DNA of 47,624 nucleotides. Origin: Saprospiraceae bacterium (GTDB lineage: Bacteria; Bacteroidota; Bacteroidia; Chitinophagales; Saprospiraceae). Made by a program: the position numbers and the translations under genes. Below the pieces are notes generated by a model that ran no database searches, had not been told where the DNA came from, and saw only the letters and a program-made list of their open reading frames with translations. The stretch lies in the NCBI GenBank assembly GCA_013214355.1, contig JABSSL010000037.1, positions 1-47,624 of the forward strand, in the 5' to 3' direction. Below, piece after piece: positions 1 through 8,307 of the stretch. Each line of letters starts with the position of its first letter. Within the stretch, counting starts at the first letter, position 1.

Positions 1-1
1 C

Positions 2-88
2 CGGCCGCATAGTTCTATCGACTATCTGACACCGGACGAATTAGAGCAAATTAACTATAAACTCTACTTTAAACCGGTTGCGGCTTAG
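2..88 (+). CDS. IS3-family transposase OrfB, C-terminal end (cut by window edge)
   Basis: The reading frame open from base 2 ends at a TAG at 86-88 and encodes 28 residues containing PHSSIDYLTPDELEQINY. This is the typical C-terminal tail of the rve-type integrase domain of IS3-family transposases (the HSSIxYLTPxE motif). The catalytic DDE residues would lie to the left, outside the window, so it cannot be judged whether the element is intact. No right terminal inverted repeat could be fixed with certainty in bases 89-205. The element marks this edge as a likely mobile or rearranged region next to several small unknown genes. Confidence 0.8.
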   Translation, partial: RPHSSIDYLTPDELEQINYKLYFKPVAA

Positions 89-205
89 GGGAAGAGGACA
101 GGGTGGTATCGAGTTTAACCTGATATTCCTATTAGCGCTCCAAGGGAATTAATTCAACTTCCTGAATAAAGAGGTGTACCGGTCTGCATTTATAAAAAAG
201 GAAAA

Positions 206-565
206 ATGAACGCTATAAACTTTGTTAAAGAACTGAGACATTTTATTCTTGATCAAGATCAATACAAAAAGCAGTTAGATGAATTAGATATGAGTAAAGT
301 CAAGGATGAATTTTGGCTTTCAGCATTACGATTCTACCGTAACCTTGACTCTGAATCTCAGGAAATTTTTATATCAATCATAAGGCAGATCAAAGTGGAT
401 ACGACTTCTTTAATTCTAGGAATTTTAGACGGAACTATGATTCTTAAAAATCAAGAAGAAGATTTTTACTTGGGAATAAAAGGAAAGAAGGATCCAATAA
501 ATGGAGAGCTGCAACAGATTTTTTTGGGATTCGAAGAAGACGACGAATGGGATTCCTACGTTTAG
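206..565 (+). CDS. small acidic hypothetical protein, 119 aa
   Basis: Unrecognised protein. The ATG at 206 follows a purine-rich AAAAAAGGAAAA stretch, which makes the start plausible. The product is predicted helical in its first 60 residues (Lys, Asp and Glu rich), then holds a short hydrophobic segment around residues 66-78 (TTSLILGILDGTMIL) and ends in an acidic tail (EEDDEWD). There is no signal peptide or clear membrane span. It lies just after the IS3 transposase tail and stands alone, with a convergent amidohydrolase gene 39 bp downstream. Its size and setting would fit a toxin-immunity or cargo protein, but that is only inference from context. Confidence 0.6.
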   Translation: MNAINFVKELRHFILDQDQYKKQLDELDMSKVKDEFWLSALRFYRNLDSESQEIFISIIRQIKVDTTSLILGILDGTMILKNQEEDFYLGIKGKKDPINGELQQIFLGFEEDDEWDSYV

Positions 566-604
566 TCTGTGTTGACATCTCCTAGCCGAAGTCTCCAAAA
601 TTGA

Positions 605-1666
605 CTACTGTTCGAATGTCTCTAACTCCACCCCATAAAATCTCACCGCATTCCCCCTAAACAATTGCTGCTGCTCCTCCTCAGAAAAACCACCAGCGAT
701 CTGAAAGAAAGCATCATACAAATTTTCAAAACTAACACTCACCTTATCCATCGGAAAATTAGAAGCAAACATAGAGCGATCAACGCCCCAAAGTTTCAAT
801 CCATATTCAATATGAGGCCCAATGGCGTCCACGACTTCTCCGGCACTTGCCCTTTGCTCGCGAAGATGGAAATCAAAGCCAGCCATGGGCATCAATAGGC
901 CACTCAACTTGACATGTACATTGGGTAGTTGGGCGAGAGTCGCCAGGTCCTCGTACCAGGTTTCTTTGATTTGCTGGCGCTCGGCTTCGGTCTTGCCCAC
1001 ACCTCCATGTTCTCCGGCTAGCCCAACGGGGCAAGCTAAGTGATCTAAGACGATTTTGGTGTTCGGAACTTGTTTGACCAATTGAATGAAGTCTTTGAGC
1101 TGATGGGCGTAGAGGTAGGCATCGTAGGTGAGTCCTTGTTCTCCTAGGCTAGACAAGCCTTGTTGGAAAGCTTCGGTTTTCCAGGCTTCACCTCTATGGC
1201 TGTGGTCTAAGACGCCTTTGGAGGGGTGCATGGCTATCATATCCCGGATACCTCGGAAGGCTTTGCTAGCAGCTCTATGTCCTTCCAGGATTTTGGGCAG
1301 ATGGTCGAGATCCTCTAGGTGAGCTTGGCCAATGATGGCTAGCGGCTTTATCTCCAAGCTTTCCAGCCATTTGGTTTCGTCCACCATGGCCATCGGGCCC
1401 TTGCCTTCCCAAGCCGCCTGAATATGGATGAATCCTTCTATTTCATACTTACCAGTATCTTGGTGATAGATGTGCGGGAGATGCGGATTCAGAAAATATT
1501 CGGCTTGTCCGACGAAATCTACTGCGGCTCTTGGCATTAATGTTCTAGTGACTTTCTCTAAAGTCTTAGGCCAGCGCCCTAGCAATTTTACCAGACCACT
1601 GACGGGACGTGGGGTGGTATAAGGATCCCATAGGTGGATGTGTGGGTCTAAGATTCGGATGGACAT
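605..1666 (-). CDS. amidohydrolase family protein (COG3618-type TIM-barrel hydrolase)
   Basis: A 353-residue predicted metal-dependent hydrolase of the amidohydrolase-2 family, which includes L-fuconolactonase and 2-pyrone-4,6-dicarboxylate lactonase. The N-terminus has the metal-binding HxH strand (DPHIHLWD, residues 8-15). Later come ILDHLACP, the usual second-half motif, and near the end SMFASNFPMDK, where the family normally has an 'ASNFP' strand. There is no signal peptide, so it is probably cytoplasmic. The ATG at 1666 places the HIHLWD motif where it belongs. It lies 35 bp downstream of the sugar dehydrogenase gene on the same strand, so the two may be co-transcribed and act on sugar lactones. 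That link is inference. Confidence 0.85.
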   Translation of the reverse strand: MSIRILDPHIHLWDPYTTPRPVSGLVKLLGRWPKTLEKVTRTLMPRAAVDFVGQAEYFLNPHLPHIYHQDTGKYEIEGFIHIQAAWEGKGPMAMVDETKWLESLEIKPLAIIGQAHLEDLDHLPKILEGHRAASKAFRGIRDMIAMHPSKGVLDHSHRGEAWKTEAFQQGLSSLGEQGLTYDAYLYAHQLKDFIQLVKQVPNTKIVLDHLACPVGLAGEHGGVGKTEAERQQIKETWYEDLATLAQLPNVHVKLSGLLMPMAGFDFHLREQRASAGEVVDAIGPHIEYGLKLWGVDRSMFASNFPMDKVSVSFENLYDAFFQIAGGFSEEEQQQLFRGNAVRFYGVELETFEQ

Positions 1667-1701
1667 AGGTGTTGGCGTTTGATGTGCTGTATTACATGAT
1701 T

Positions 1702-2811
1702 TTAGTAACTGTCTAATTTAAGGACTCTTCCCGAATTAGCATCCTTTGGACTACCTTTATCAATGAGTACGGCCAAGTCTCCACTTGGTAATTCTGCGAT
1801 GTCTCGTACTCGCCCTATTCCTGCCCAGAGTTTTTGTGTTCTACCTGTACTTTCATCATAGGCCATGATGCTCTGCTGAGATAGCGACCCCATGACAAAA
1901 GAACCATTGTGCTCTCCAAACTTGCTGGATTGCAGTTTGGTGAGGCAGGAAGGAGCAATGCTGGGTGACCAGTGTTCTATTGGTAACTCAGATATTTGAG
2001 CCGCCTCCATTTCCGTCATGTTTGAAACTTGTGTGTCATCATAATTCCGGCCATGAGAGAAAATGGGCCAGCCATAGTTGGCTCCCTTGTGAATAATATT
2101 TAATTCATCTCCACCCAGTGGACCATGCTCATTGGAGTACAGGATGCCCGCTGATGCATCATAAAACAAGCCTTGCGGGTCTCGATGCCCATAGCTCCAA
2201 ATGCTACTTGGTTGGGTATGCCCCTCGAAGATCGGATTGTCTGAAGGAACATAGCCCTCAGCGGTGAGTCGGTGAATCTTTCCTACATCCGAATTAAGGT
2301 CTTGCCCACCGGGCTCTGGATACGGATTTCCTCCACTACCTTGGCTAACAAAGAAATACTCCTCATCTTGCCAAGCTATCCGTGAGCCAATAGAAAAGGC
2401 ATCGGATTCAAAGATCACTCGGAAATTCTTCGCTGTATTATCCTGCAATACAAATCGACCTACCCGCATGGCCCAGTCCAGCCCGACATAGCTGATATAC
2501 ACCCATCGATTAGTTTCGAACTTAGGATGTAGACTTACATCCATCAAGCCTCCATAAGTCAAGTAGCCATCACTAACCGTTTGAACACTGGGCATATTAG
2601 GCAATTCCGTAAGCTCTCCATTTTGATAATGGTACAACTGCCCCAAGCGTTCCGTAACCAAGAACTCCTGTTCCCCAATTACTTCAATTGCCCAGGGAAT
2701 GGTGAAGCCAGTGGCCAATACATTGGGGTCTTGGACTTCCACGCTTTTCTTGTTGCATGAAAATAGAATCAATGCGAGGATCAATAGGATAGGATGGCGA
2801 AGATCTTTCAT
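1702..2811 (-). CDS. PQQ-dependent glucose/sorbosone-type sugar dehydrogenase, lipoprotein
   Basis: Soluble aldose dehydrogenase fold (six-bladed beta-propeller). Recognisable motifs are the early propeller strand with GLMDVSLHPKF and the conserved block GHRDPQGLFYD followed by NEHGPLGGDELN and GANYGWP, typical of the GSDH/Ylil family. The frame is open further upstream (to 2955), but I place the start at 2811 because it gives a clear lipoprotein signal peptide (MKDLRHPILLILALILFSC, lipobox Cys near residue 19). The longer start would bury that signal and overlap the divergent gene at 2879. The enzyme should oxidise sugars in the periplasm or on the outer membrane with PQQ. Substrate unknown. 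Confidence 0.88.
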   Translation of the reverse strand: MKDLRHPILLILALILFSCNKKSVEVQDPNVLATGFTIPWAIEVIGEQEFLVTERLGQLYHYQNGELTELPNMPSVQTVSDGYLTYGGLMDVSLHPKFETNRWVYISYVGLDWAMRVGRFVLQDNTAKNFRVIFESDAFSIGSRIAWQDEEYFFVSQGSGGNPYPEPGGQDLNSDVGKIHRLTAEGYVPSDNPIFEGHTQPSSIWSYGHRDPQGLFYDASAGILYSNEHGPLGGDELNIIHKGANYGWPIFSHGRNYDDTQVSNMTEMEAAQISELPIEHWSPSIAPSCLTKLQSSKFGEHNGSFVMGSLSQQSIMAYDESTGRTQKLWAGIGRVRDIAELPSGDLAVLIDKGSPKDANSGRVLKLDSY

Positions 2812-2878
2812 TATTGTTTGGATTGGGAATGACGTATTCTTGCTGTGGTGTAACAAAATAAGGTTTAACTTGGAGATC

Positions 2879-3385
2879 ATGAAATGGGTTTTCTCTTCAA
2901 TCCTTCTTTTGCCGCTCTTCGTATTCAAATTCTCATGTAGTAATCCTGTTGCCATTACAGCCTCAGATTGTATCGGAGAATATAGTCCCTCTGAGATTCT
3001 GAATCATCAATATCTGGATAAGGAGGATGAGGTCGGAGCCTATTGCTTAATTGAGAGTTTGATTGATACGACTATTACTGACTGTGAGTTTGCAGATCAA
3101 GTTTTTGAGCTTTCTGATCGTTGGGGTTTTATGATGTGTGGAATTGATTGCCAGGATGCAGGGTGGCTAAAGTTGGATAGAACAAGACGAATGAGGATTA
3201 GAGAAATAATCACAATCGGATGTCTAACGTATAGGGCATCTCCATTGTTTTTTAATGGTATCGATCCAAAATCATGTGATATCGAAGATTTGTACCAATT
3301 CTGTAATGCTACGCTGATAGACAGTCTGCAATACAGGCAGGCCCTCCGTATTCATTTAGAAGAGATATATGAAACCTGCAAATGA
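2879..3385 (+). CDS. secreted Cys-rich hypothetical protein, 168 aa
   Basis: Unrecognised. I choose the ATG at 2879 because it starts an export signal (MKWVFSSILLLPLFVFKFSC). Upstream in-frame codons would run into the divergent sugar dehydrogenase. The Cys after the hydrophobic stretch may be a lipid-attachment site, although the residues before it (Lys-Phe-Ser) are a poor lipobox. The mature part has about ten cysteines, suggesting disulfides after export. The codon choice and low GC match the neighbouring small genes. No partner or function is evident. Confidence 0.65.
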   Translation: MKWVFSSILLLPLFVFKFSCSNPVAITASDCIGEYSPSEILNHQYLDKEDEVGAYCLIESLIDTTITDCEFADQVFELSDRWGFMMCGIDCQDAGWLKLDRTRRMRIREIITIGCLTYRASPLFFNGIDPKSCDIEDLYQFCNATLIDSLQYRQALRIHLEEIYETCK

Positions 3386-3410
3386 GCCTTCTTTCTTGAT
3401 GTATTACGGG

Positions 3411-3461
3411 AAACTTCTATAGATGTGTGTGGTTTCAAGCTACACGCATCTATAGAAGTTT
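3411..3461. repeat. long intergenic hairpin (22-bp arms, 7-nt loop)
   Basis: Arms at 3411-3432 and 3440-3461 pair over 22 positions. The outer 15 (AAACTTCTATAGATG against CATCTATAGAAGTTT) are perfect and the inner seven include two G.T pairs. The loop is 3433-3439. No T-run follows on either strand, so it is not a standard intrinsic terminator, though it could stop or stabilise the transcript of the gene ending at 3385. Confidence 0.75.
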
Positions 3462-3537
3462 CAAACGACGCATAGCTCTAACATTAAGGCCTCTTCTAGA
3501 TTGACCTAAATGTATGCTGTAACAAATTTCATCATTC

Positions 3538-3819
3538 ATGAATGACCTTCTTCCTCTAATCCCTTTGTCTTTCTTTATGATTAGTATTTTCTTTCGACTC
3601 AGGGAAAATGCTGTCAGCTTATACCAATACTATAATTTGCCTATTCCAGAGCATTATACATGGACAGTTCCCCTTAAAGATATGCGCTCACAAATGCAAT
3701 CGACAGACAATCAGGAGTTGAAAGAAGATTTGAGGCGCAGTATCAAGAACAGAAAGCTGCTTTTTCGTTTTATGATTTTAGGGTTCCTTTCTATGATAGT
3801 ACTAGGCAGTCTGTCTTAA
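3538..3819 (+). CDS. small membrane protein, 93 aa, unknown
   Basis: Unrecognised. Two predicted membrane segments, residues about 4-20 (LLPLIPLSFFMISIFF) and 76-92 (FMILGFLSMIVLGSL), flank a soluble charged region with MQSTDNQELKEDLRRSIKNRK. This suggests a small hairpin-like membrane protein with its middle part on one side. No Shine-Dalgarno sequence is seen, as usual in this phylum. It lies between two long intergenic hairpins together with the Imm35-like gene. Confidence 0.55.
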   Translation: MNDLLPLIPLSFFMISIFFRLRENAVSLYQYYNLPIPEHYTWTVPLKDMRSQMQSTDNQELKEDLRRSIKNRKLLFRFMILGFLSMIVLGSLS

Positions 3820-3911
3820 CTTTATGCAGTCTTATAGGTTATATGCAGAATAGCATTCTATTGAAACTTATCGTATCAAGCTGGGCTCTTAGAAATAGAA
3901 ACTAGAACTTC

Positions 3912-4220
3912 ATGATTACCTTGAACCAGGCGAAAAAAATTGCCCTTAATAAGATTACTTACAAGGGGGCTAAATTGAGGGAGAATCCTCCAATGCTTAT
4001 TGAAGAATCAATTGAAGAGTACGAATGGGGGTGGCTTTTCTATTATGATAGTAAAGCGTTTATCGAGACTAAAGATGAGAATCTGAGTTATACTGGTAAT
4101 GCTCCCGTTCTAGTAGATAAGGTAGATGGTGAAGCGATCTACATTGGCCTGTCACTTGAAGGGGTAGAGAGTAAAGTACAAGCGTTTTTTTCGAATAAGG
4201 GCTATGGTTCCCGAACTTGA
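3912..4220 (+). CDS. Imm35/YrhB-like immunity-type protein
   Basis: A 102-residue protein that fits the YrhB/Imm35 family. An N-terminal helix (TLNQAKKIALNKI) is followed by EWGWLFYYDSKAFIE and then GNAPVLVDKVDGEAIYIG, the family's typical 'GNAPxxVD' strand with a following Gly. Family members protect against toxins of polymorphic toxin systems or act as small chaperone-like proteins. No toxin gene is next to it, so it looks like an orphan immunity gene. With the nearby IS3 tail this suggests a decayed or laterally acquired island, which is inference. Confidence 0.7.
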   Translation: MITLNQAKKIALNKITYKGAKLRENPPMLIEESIEEYEWGWLFYYDSKAFIETKDENLSYTGNAPVLVDKVDGEAIYIGLSLEGVESKVQAFFSNKGYGSRT

Positions 4221-4246
4221 AAGTTGTGACAAGTATCTGTTGTTAA

Positions 4247-4302
4247 CGCAGATATCCGAAGTTTATCTCAGCTCTTTCTAAGGAGACTTCGGATATCTTG
4301 CG
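4247..4302. repeat. intergenic hairpin after the Imm35-like gene
   Basis: Perfect 12-bp arms GATATCCGAAGT (4251-4262) and ACTTCGGATATC (4286-4297) with a 23-nt loop, extended outside by CGCA (4247-4250) against TGCG (4299-4302) across a one-base bulge. There is no adjacent T-run. It lies 30 bp after the stop of the Imm35-like gene and could end or protect its transcript. Confidence 0.7.
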
Positions 4303-4380
4303 CTTGCTTTCCAAACTACGCACAACTGTTTTTAAATATATTCGTAGACTATTTATATTGTCTTTCTAATTCTGTTATCC

Positions 4381-6093
4381 ATGCAAGCAAGAAATTGGCC
4401 ATTACTCGTCTTGGGATTGATTTTGTGTTTGGGCTTTCGGGGAGAAGGGAATTATCCTACGGATGTCTTTCAGGCACCTGTCAATACTCCGTTGCGCCTT
4501 TCAGGCACTTTTGGGGAACTTCGGTCTAATCATTTTCATTCGGGTATTGATATTAAAGGAGGGATTGGTGTGCCATTGGTGTCGATTGGAGATGGCTTTG
4601 TGTGGCGGATCAAGGTGGAGGCAGGAGGCTACGGAAACGTGCTGTATATAAAACACCCAAACGGTTATACTTCTGTTTATGCCCACATGCATAAGTTTAA
4701 GTCAGAGATTGCGGATTTTGTGAAGAGCACGCAGTACCAAAAGCAGCAGTTTAACTTGGACCTGTATCCGGATCCCAGCCAATTTCCCGTGACTAAAGGA
4801 GAACAGATTGGGGAAATGGGTACGACCGGCTACTCTTTTGGTCCACACTTACATTTTGAAATCCGAGATAGCAAGACGGAGAAACCCATTAATCCACTCT
4901 TGTTTGGATTGGATGTGCCCGATACACGTAGGCCTCGCATGCATCAAATTCGAGTATATGAGCTCAATAGTCAGCGAGAAACACAGCGGGCAAAGACCTA
5001 TAGCCTATACCCCAAAGGGGATTGGATGGGACTAAAGGGAGACACGGTCTATGTGGATCAACCCAGTGTTGGATTGGGGCTTAAGGTGTACGATCATATG
5101 AACGGCGTTAGCAACTGGAATGGTGTTTATGCGGTAGATATGTTTGTGGAAGATTCCTTGGTATACAATTATACTATGGAGACTTTTTCCTTTGATGAAC
5201 GGCGCTATCTAAATGCGCATTTGGATTATGAAGAAGTAGTGACGGCCAAGAGTTATTTTAATCGAACTTATACTTTGCCTGGTAATGATTTGACCATTTA
5301 CAAAAAACGAGAAAATGATGGGGTGCTTTGGGTGAACAGCGATAGGGCCCAAGAAGTGGTAATGGAAGCAAGCGATGTCAAAGGGAACATCACGAAGCTG
5401 CGATTTTGGGTCAAACAGAAGGAGGATCCAGTGGAAGCTAGCCCGAAACCATACAATTATATCCTACCATATGATCAGGAAAACATCATAGATAGTGGGT
5501 CTTTATACCTACATATGCCAGAGGGCGCGCTTTATGAAAACCTCTATCTATGGTACGAATCCGTAGAAGACCCAGGAAAGGAAATCTTTTCTAATGTACA
5601 TCATCTGCACGATTATAAGACTCCGATCCATAAATATTTCGATCTTTCGATTCGACCTACTAGGCTACCTGATGAACTCCGAGATAAGGCCTTTATTGCT
5701 AACTGTACTCGAGGAAATAAAATCGTGAATCTTGGCGGAGAGTGGGAGGATGGTAAATTGAAAACAAAAATCCGTCAATTAGGGGACTTCTGTATTATGG
5801 TCGATACGATAGCTCCGACGATCGCTATCAGAAGATTCAAATCCAATATGCGAGGCTACAGTCAATTTAGCTTTATTATCAAGGATGATGTAGGAGCATC
5901 TGGACTAGCTAAGGGTTTGCAGTTCCGAGGTACGATAGACGGCAAGTGGGTGTTGATGGAGTATGACTTAAAGCATGATCGTTTAATACATCGCTTTGAT
6001 GATACTCTTCCCGCAGGGGAACACCAATTTCGCCTAGAATTATGGGATCATCTTGGAAATACGAGTGTATTCGAGCGGAAATTTACGATCTAG
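4381..6093 (+). CDS. M23 family metallopeptidase, exported
   Basis: A 570-residue exported LytM/M23-type zinc peptidase. A signal peptide covers about residues 1-24 (MQARNWPLLVLGLILCLG). The M23 domain follows immediately: FHSGIDIKG supplies the first His and Asp ligands, GYTSVYAHMH the middle strand, and GPHLHFEIRD the HxH pair. The metal ligands are therefore intact and the enzyme is probably active on peptidoglycan cross-bridges. The C-terminal 350 residues have no recognised catalytic motif and look like beta-sandwich modules, perhaps for localisation. The N-terminal position of the peptidase domain is typical of long Bacteroidota members of this family. Confidence 0.9.
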   Translation: MQARNWPLLVLGLILCLGFRGEGNYPTDVFQAPVNTPLRLSGTFGELRSNHFHSGIDIKGGIGVPLVSIGDGFVWRIKVEAGGYGNVLYIKHPNGYTSVYAHMHKFKSEIADFVKSTQYQKQQFNLDLYPDPSQFPVTKGEQIGEMGTTGYSFGPHLHFEIRDSKTEKPINPLLFGLDVPDTRRPRMHQIRVYELNSQRETQRAKTYSLYPKGDWMGLKGDTVYVDQPSVGLGLKVYDHMNGVSNWNGVYAVDMFVEDSLVYNYTMETFSFDERRYLNAHLDYEEVVTAKSYFNRTYTLPGNDLTIYKKRENDGVLWVNSDRAQEVVMEASDVKGNITKLRFWVKQKEDPVEASPKPYNYILPYDQENIIDSGSLYLHMPEGALYENLYLWYESVEDPGKEIFSNVHHLHDYKTPIHKYFDLSIRPTRLPDELRDKAFIANCTRGNKIVNLGGEWEDGKLKTKIRQLGDFCIMVDTIAPTIAIRRFKSNMRGYSQFSFIIKDDVGASGLAKGLQFRGTIDGKWVLMEYDLKHDRLIHRFDDTLPAGEHQFRLELWDHLGNTSVFERKFTI

Positions 6094-6160
6094 TACGAGC
6101 TAAGCCTTAGAGGGATGGATTCTTCAGAGTGTTGTTGTATGAACATTTTTTATTTGGGAG

Positions 6161-6218
6161 TTGTGGGTGACAACACCCACAAGGGCTGTTTGTGCTGGTC
6201 GGTGTTGTCCACCGACCA
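6161..6218. repeat. inverted pair of REP-like hairpins
   Basis: Hairpin 1 has perfect 9-bp arms TTGTGGGTG (6161-6169) and CACCCACAA (6174-6182). Hairpin 2 has perfect 9-bp arms TGGTCGGTG (6196-6204) and CACCGACCA (6210-6218). Their centres are inverted copies of each other: GACAACACC in the first is the reverse complement of GGTGTTGTC in the second, so a third, mutually exclusive stem is possible. The pair sits in the gap between the convergent M23 gene and purF, the usual place for REP/BIME elements. It may also act as a bidirectional terminator, although no T-run is present. Confidence 0.65.
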
Positions 6219-6346
6219 AACCTGTCTAGCGGAATCGATAGATGATATTTTTCCAAACCGCAATTTTAGTTTCATAAATATGTTCATGCAACAACGCCGT
6301 TCTTCAGTACCTTCAATGTAATCTATGCTTGTAGGGCCAACAGCAA

Positions 6347-8242
6347 CTAGTAGGCCCTGACGTTTTTCCCTTCCATGTAATTCATAAAAGCTCGATTAAC
6401 TACTTTGTTCCCTCCGGGAGTTGGGTATTCTCCCGAGAAGTACCAGTCACCATTGTTGTTGGGACAAGCTTTGCGGAGATTTTCTACGGTCTGGTAAATG
6501 ATTTCAACTTTTGGCTTGATGCCCTTTGGCTTGACGATCTCTGCTATCTTCTGAGATACCTCCTCATACGTGAACTGGTCGTACAAGGCCTTTACTTCGT
6601 TCTTGATTTCTTCTTTGGGAAGGTCCTCTTGGGCTTTACAACGTTCGTAGGTCTCCTCCAATAGGTGCTCCTTATTATTGTCCTTTAGCAGGGCAACCAA
6701 GGCGCGGAATGCCACAAAATTGTTCATCTTAGACATATCGATACCATAGCAATCCGGATAGCGAATCTGAGGAGCAGATGAGACAATCACGATCTTCTTG
6801 GGGCGGAGCCTTGAAACGATCTGTAGAATACTATCCCTAAGCGTTGTTCCTCTAACTATGGAATCATCCAGCAAAACCAAGGTGTCCTTCTCGTTTTCCA
6901 CAATCCCATAGGTTACGTCATAAACGTGAGAAACCATCTGGCCGCGAGAAGTAGTATCCGCAATGAAAGTCCGTTGTTTAGCGTCCTTTACAACAATTTT
7001 TTCTACTCGTGCTTTTTTGGCCAAAATCTTTTCCAGCTTCTTCTGTTTGAGCTCTTTTCCTAGTGCGAGTATCTTTTCTTTTTTGTAGCAGTTTAAGGAC
7101 TTTTCAATACCTTCCATTAATCCAAAGAAGGCTGTCTCAGCAGTGTTGGGAACAAAAGAAAAAACCGTACGATCATAGTTGTGATCAACGGAGTCCAGCA
7201 CATCTTTGGCGAGCAATTCTCCCAGCTTTTTACGCTCTAGGTAGATGTCTCGATCCGTTCCTCTGGAGAAGTAGATTCTTTCAAAAGAGCAGGCGGCGCG
7301 CTTGCGCTTTTCTATGAAAGGCTTATTAATGATTTTGCCATTATATTTTACGACTAAGGCATTTCCTGGTTCTATTTCATGTACTTTCGAAACGTGCACA
7401 TCAAAGGCGGTCTGTATGGCTGGGCGTTCTGAAGCAACCACCACTACCTCGTCATCCTGGTAGGCAAATGCTGGTCGGATGCCCTCCGGATCTCTGATGA
7501 CGAAGGAATCTCCATGTCCAATTAGACCCGCCATGACATATCCCCCGTCAAATTTGCGGCTGGCTCGTCGTAGCAAACGGTGTACATCCAAGTTTTCGAA
7601 AATCAATTCATTGATTTCGATATTGCTGTGCCCGTCCGGCTTGAACCAGGTATGCAGGCGTTGGACCTCATCATCTAAAAAGTGCCCAATCTTCTCCAGG
7701 ACGGTTACGGTATCAGATACCTCTTTAGGGTATTGTCCCAGTTCTACTAGCTCAGCGAAGAGCTCGTCAACATTAGTTAAGTTGAAATTCCCTGCCAGAA
7801 TTAGGTTTCGATTTACCCAGTTGTTCTGGCGTAGGAAGGGGTGGCAAGTCTCAATGGTGTTGTCGCCATGCGTGCCATATCGGAGGTGTCCCAAAAGCAA
7901 TTCACCGACATAAGGTTTATTAGCTTTGAGCCATTCAGCATCATTTGCCTGTTCTTCCGTCAAATCCTCAAAGTGCTTGGCATAAACAGAGCCGAAGAGG
8001 TCATCCAGATAATTGCTGGCATTGCTTCGCTTCCGGCTGATATATTTATGCCCTGGCGCAGCCTGTAGCTTGATGGTCGCGATACCTGCTCCATCTTGCC
8101 CTCTATTGCGTTGCTTCTGCATCAGTAAGCGCAATTTCTCTAGACCATACAGGGCCGAACCATACTTTTCCTGATAAAAGCTCAATGGCTTAAGAAGTCT
8201 TACTAAGGCGATGCCACACTCGTGCTTGATAAAATCGCTCAT
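6347..8242 (-). CDS. purF: amidophosphoribosyltransferase, long Bacteroidota form
   Basis: First committed step of purine synthesis: PRPP plus glutamine to phosphoribosylamine. The N-terminus MSDFIKHECGI shows an eight-residue propeptide before the nucleophile Cys9, as in Ntn-type glutaminases. RGQDGAG (48-54), GHLRYGTHG (118-126) and FDGGYV (231-236) are glutaminase signatures. The phosphoribosyl half has the PRPP loop LLDDSIVRGTT (457-467). At 631 residues it is well over 100 longer than classical PurF; part of the excess is a Lys-rich insert at about 383-425. The glutaminase Asn-Gly motif reads AGNFNLTN (150-157), with Phe where Gly is usual. It is preceded by its own promoter and a structured leader. 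Confidence 0.85.
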   Translation of the reverse strand: MSDFIKHECGIALVRLLKPLSFYQEKYGSALYGLEKLRLLMQKQRNRGQDGAGIATIKLQAAPGHKYISRKRSNASNYLDDLFGSVYAKHFEDLTEEQANDAEWLKANKPYVGELLLGHLRYGTHGDNTIETCHPFLRQNNWVNRNLILAGNFNLTNVDELFAELVELGQYPKEVSDTVTVLEKIGHFLDDEVQRLHTWFKPDGHSNIEINELIFENLDVHRLLRRASRKFDGGYVMAGLIGHGDSFVIRDPEGIRPAFAYQDDEVVVVASERPAIQTAFDVHVSKVHEIEPGNALVVKYNGKIINKPFIEKRKRAACSFERIYFSRGTDRDIYLERKKLGELLAKDVLDSVDHNYDRTVFSFVPNTAETAFFGLMEGIEKSLNCYKKEKILALGKELKQKKLEKILAKKARVEKIVVKDAKQRTFIADTTSRGQMVSHVYDVTYGIVENEKDTLVLLDDSIVRGTTLRDSILQIVSRLRPKKIVIVSSAPQIRYPDCYGIDMSKMNNFVAFRALVALLKDNNKEHLLEETYERCKAQEDLPKEEIKNEVKALYDQFTYEEVSQKIAEIVKPKGIKPKVEIIYQTVENLRKACPNNNGDWYFSGEYPTPGGNKVVNRAFMNYMEGKNVRAY

Positions 8243-8257
8243 GAAGGCTGTCTTTGA

Positions 8258-8285
8258 TGGCGCTCATACCAGGGTATCAACGCCA
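8258..8285 (-). promoter_or_regulatory. hairpin next to the purF start codon
   Basis: Nested arms TGGCG/CGCCA (8258-8262 and 8281-8285) and ATACC/GGTAT (8266-8270 and 8273-8277) form a small stem-loop in the purF mRNA that ends 16 nt before the ATG. It could affect ribosome access. It is the second structure in the roughly 220-nt 5' leader. Confidence 0.45.
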
Positions 8286-8307
8286 TTGTTTGTTTGGATG
8301 AATGACG

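Noticed and set aside
2812-2955. N-terminal extension of the sugar dehydrogenase
   Set aside because: The inner start at 2811 gives a proper lipoprotein signal, and the extension overlaps the divergent gene.
6115-6321. 68-residue plus-strand open frame after the M23 gene
   Set aside because: It runs straight through the REP-like hairpins and has no convincing start or family.
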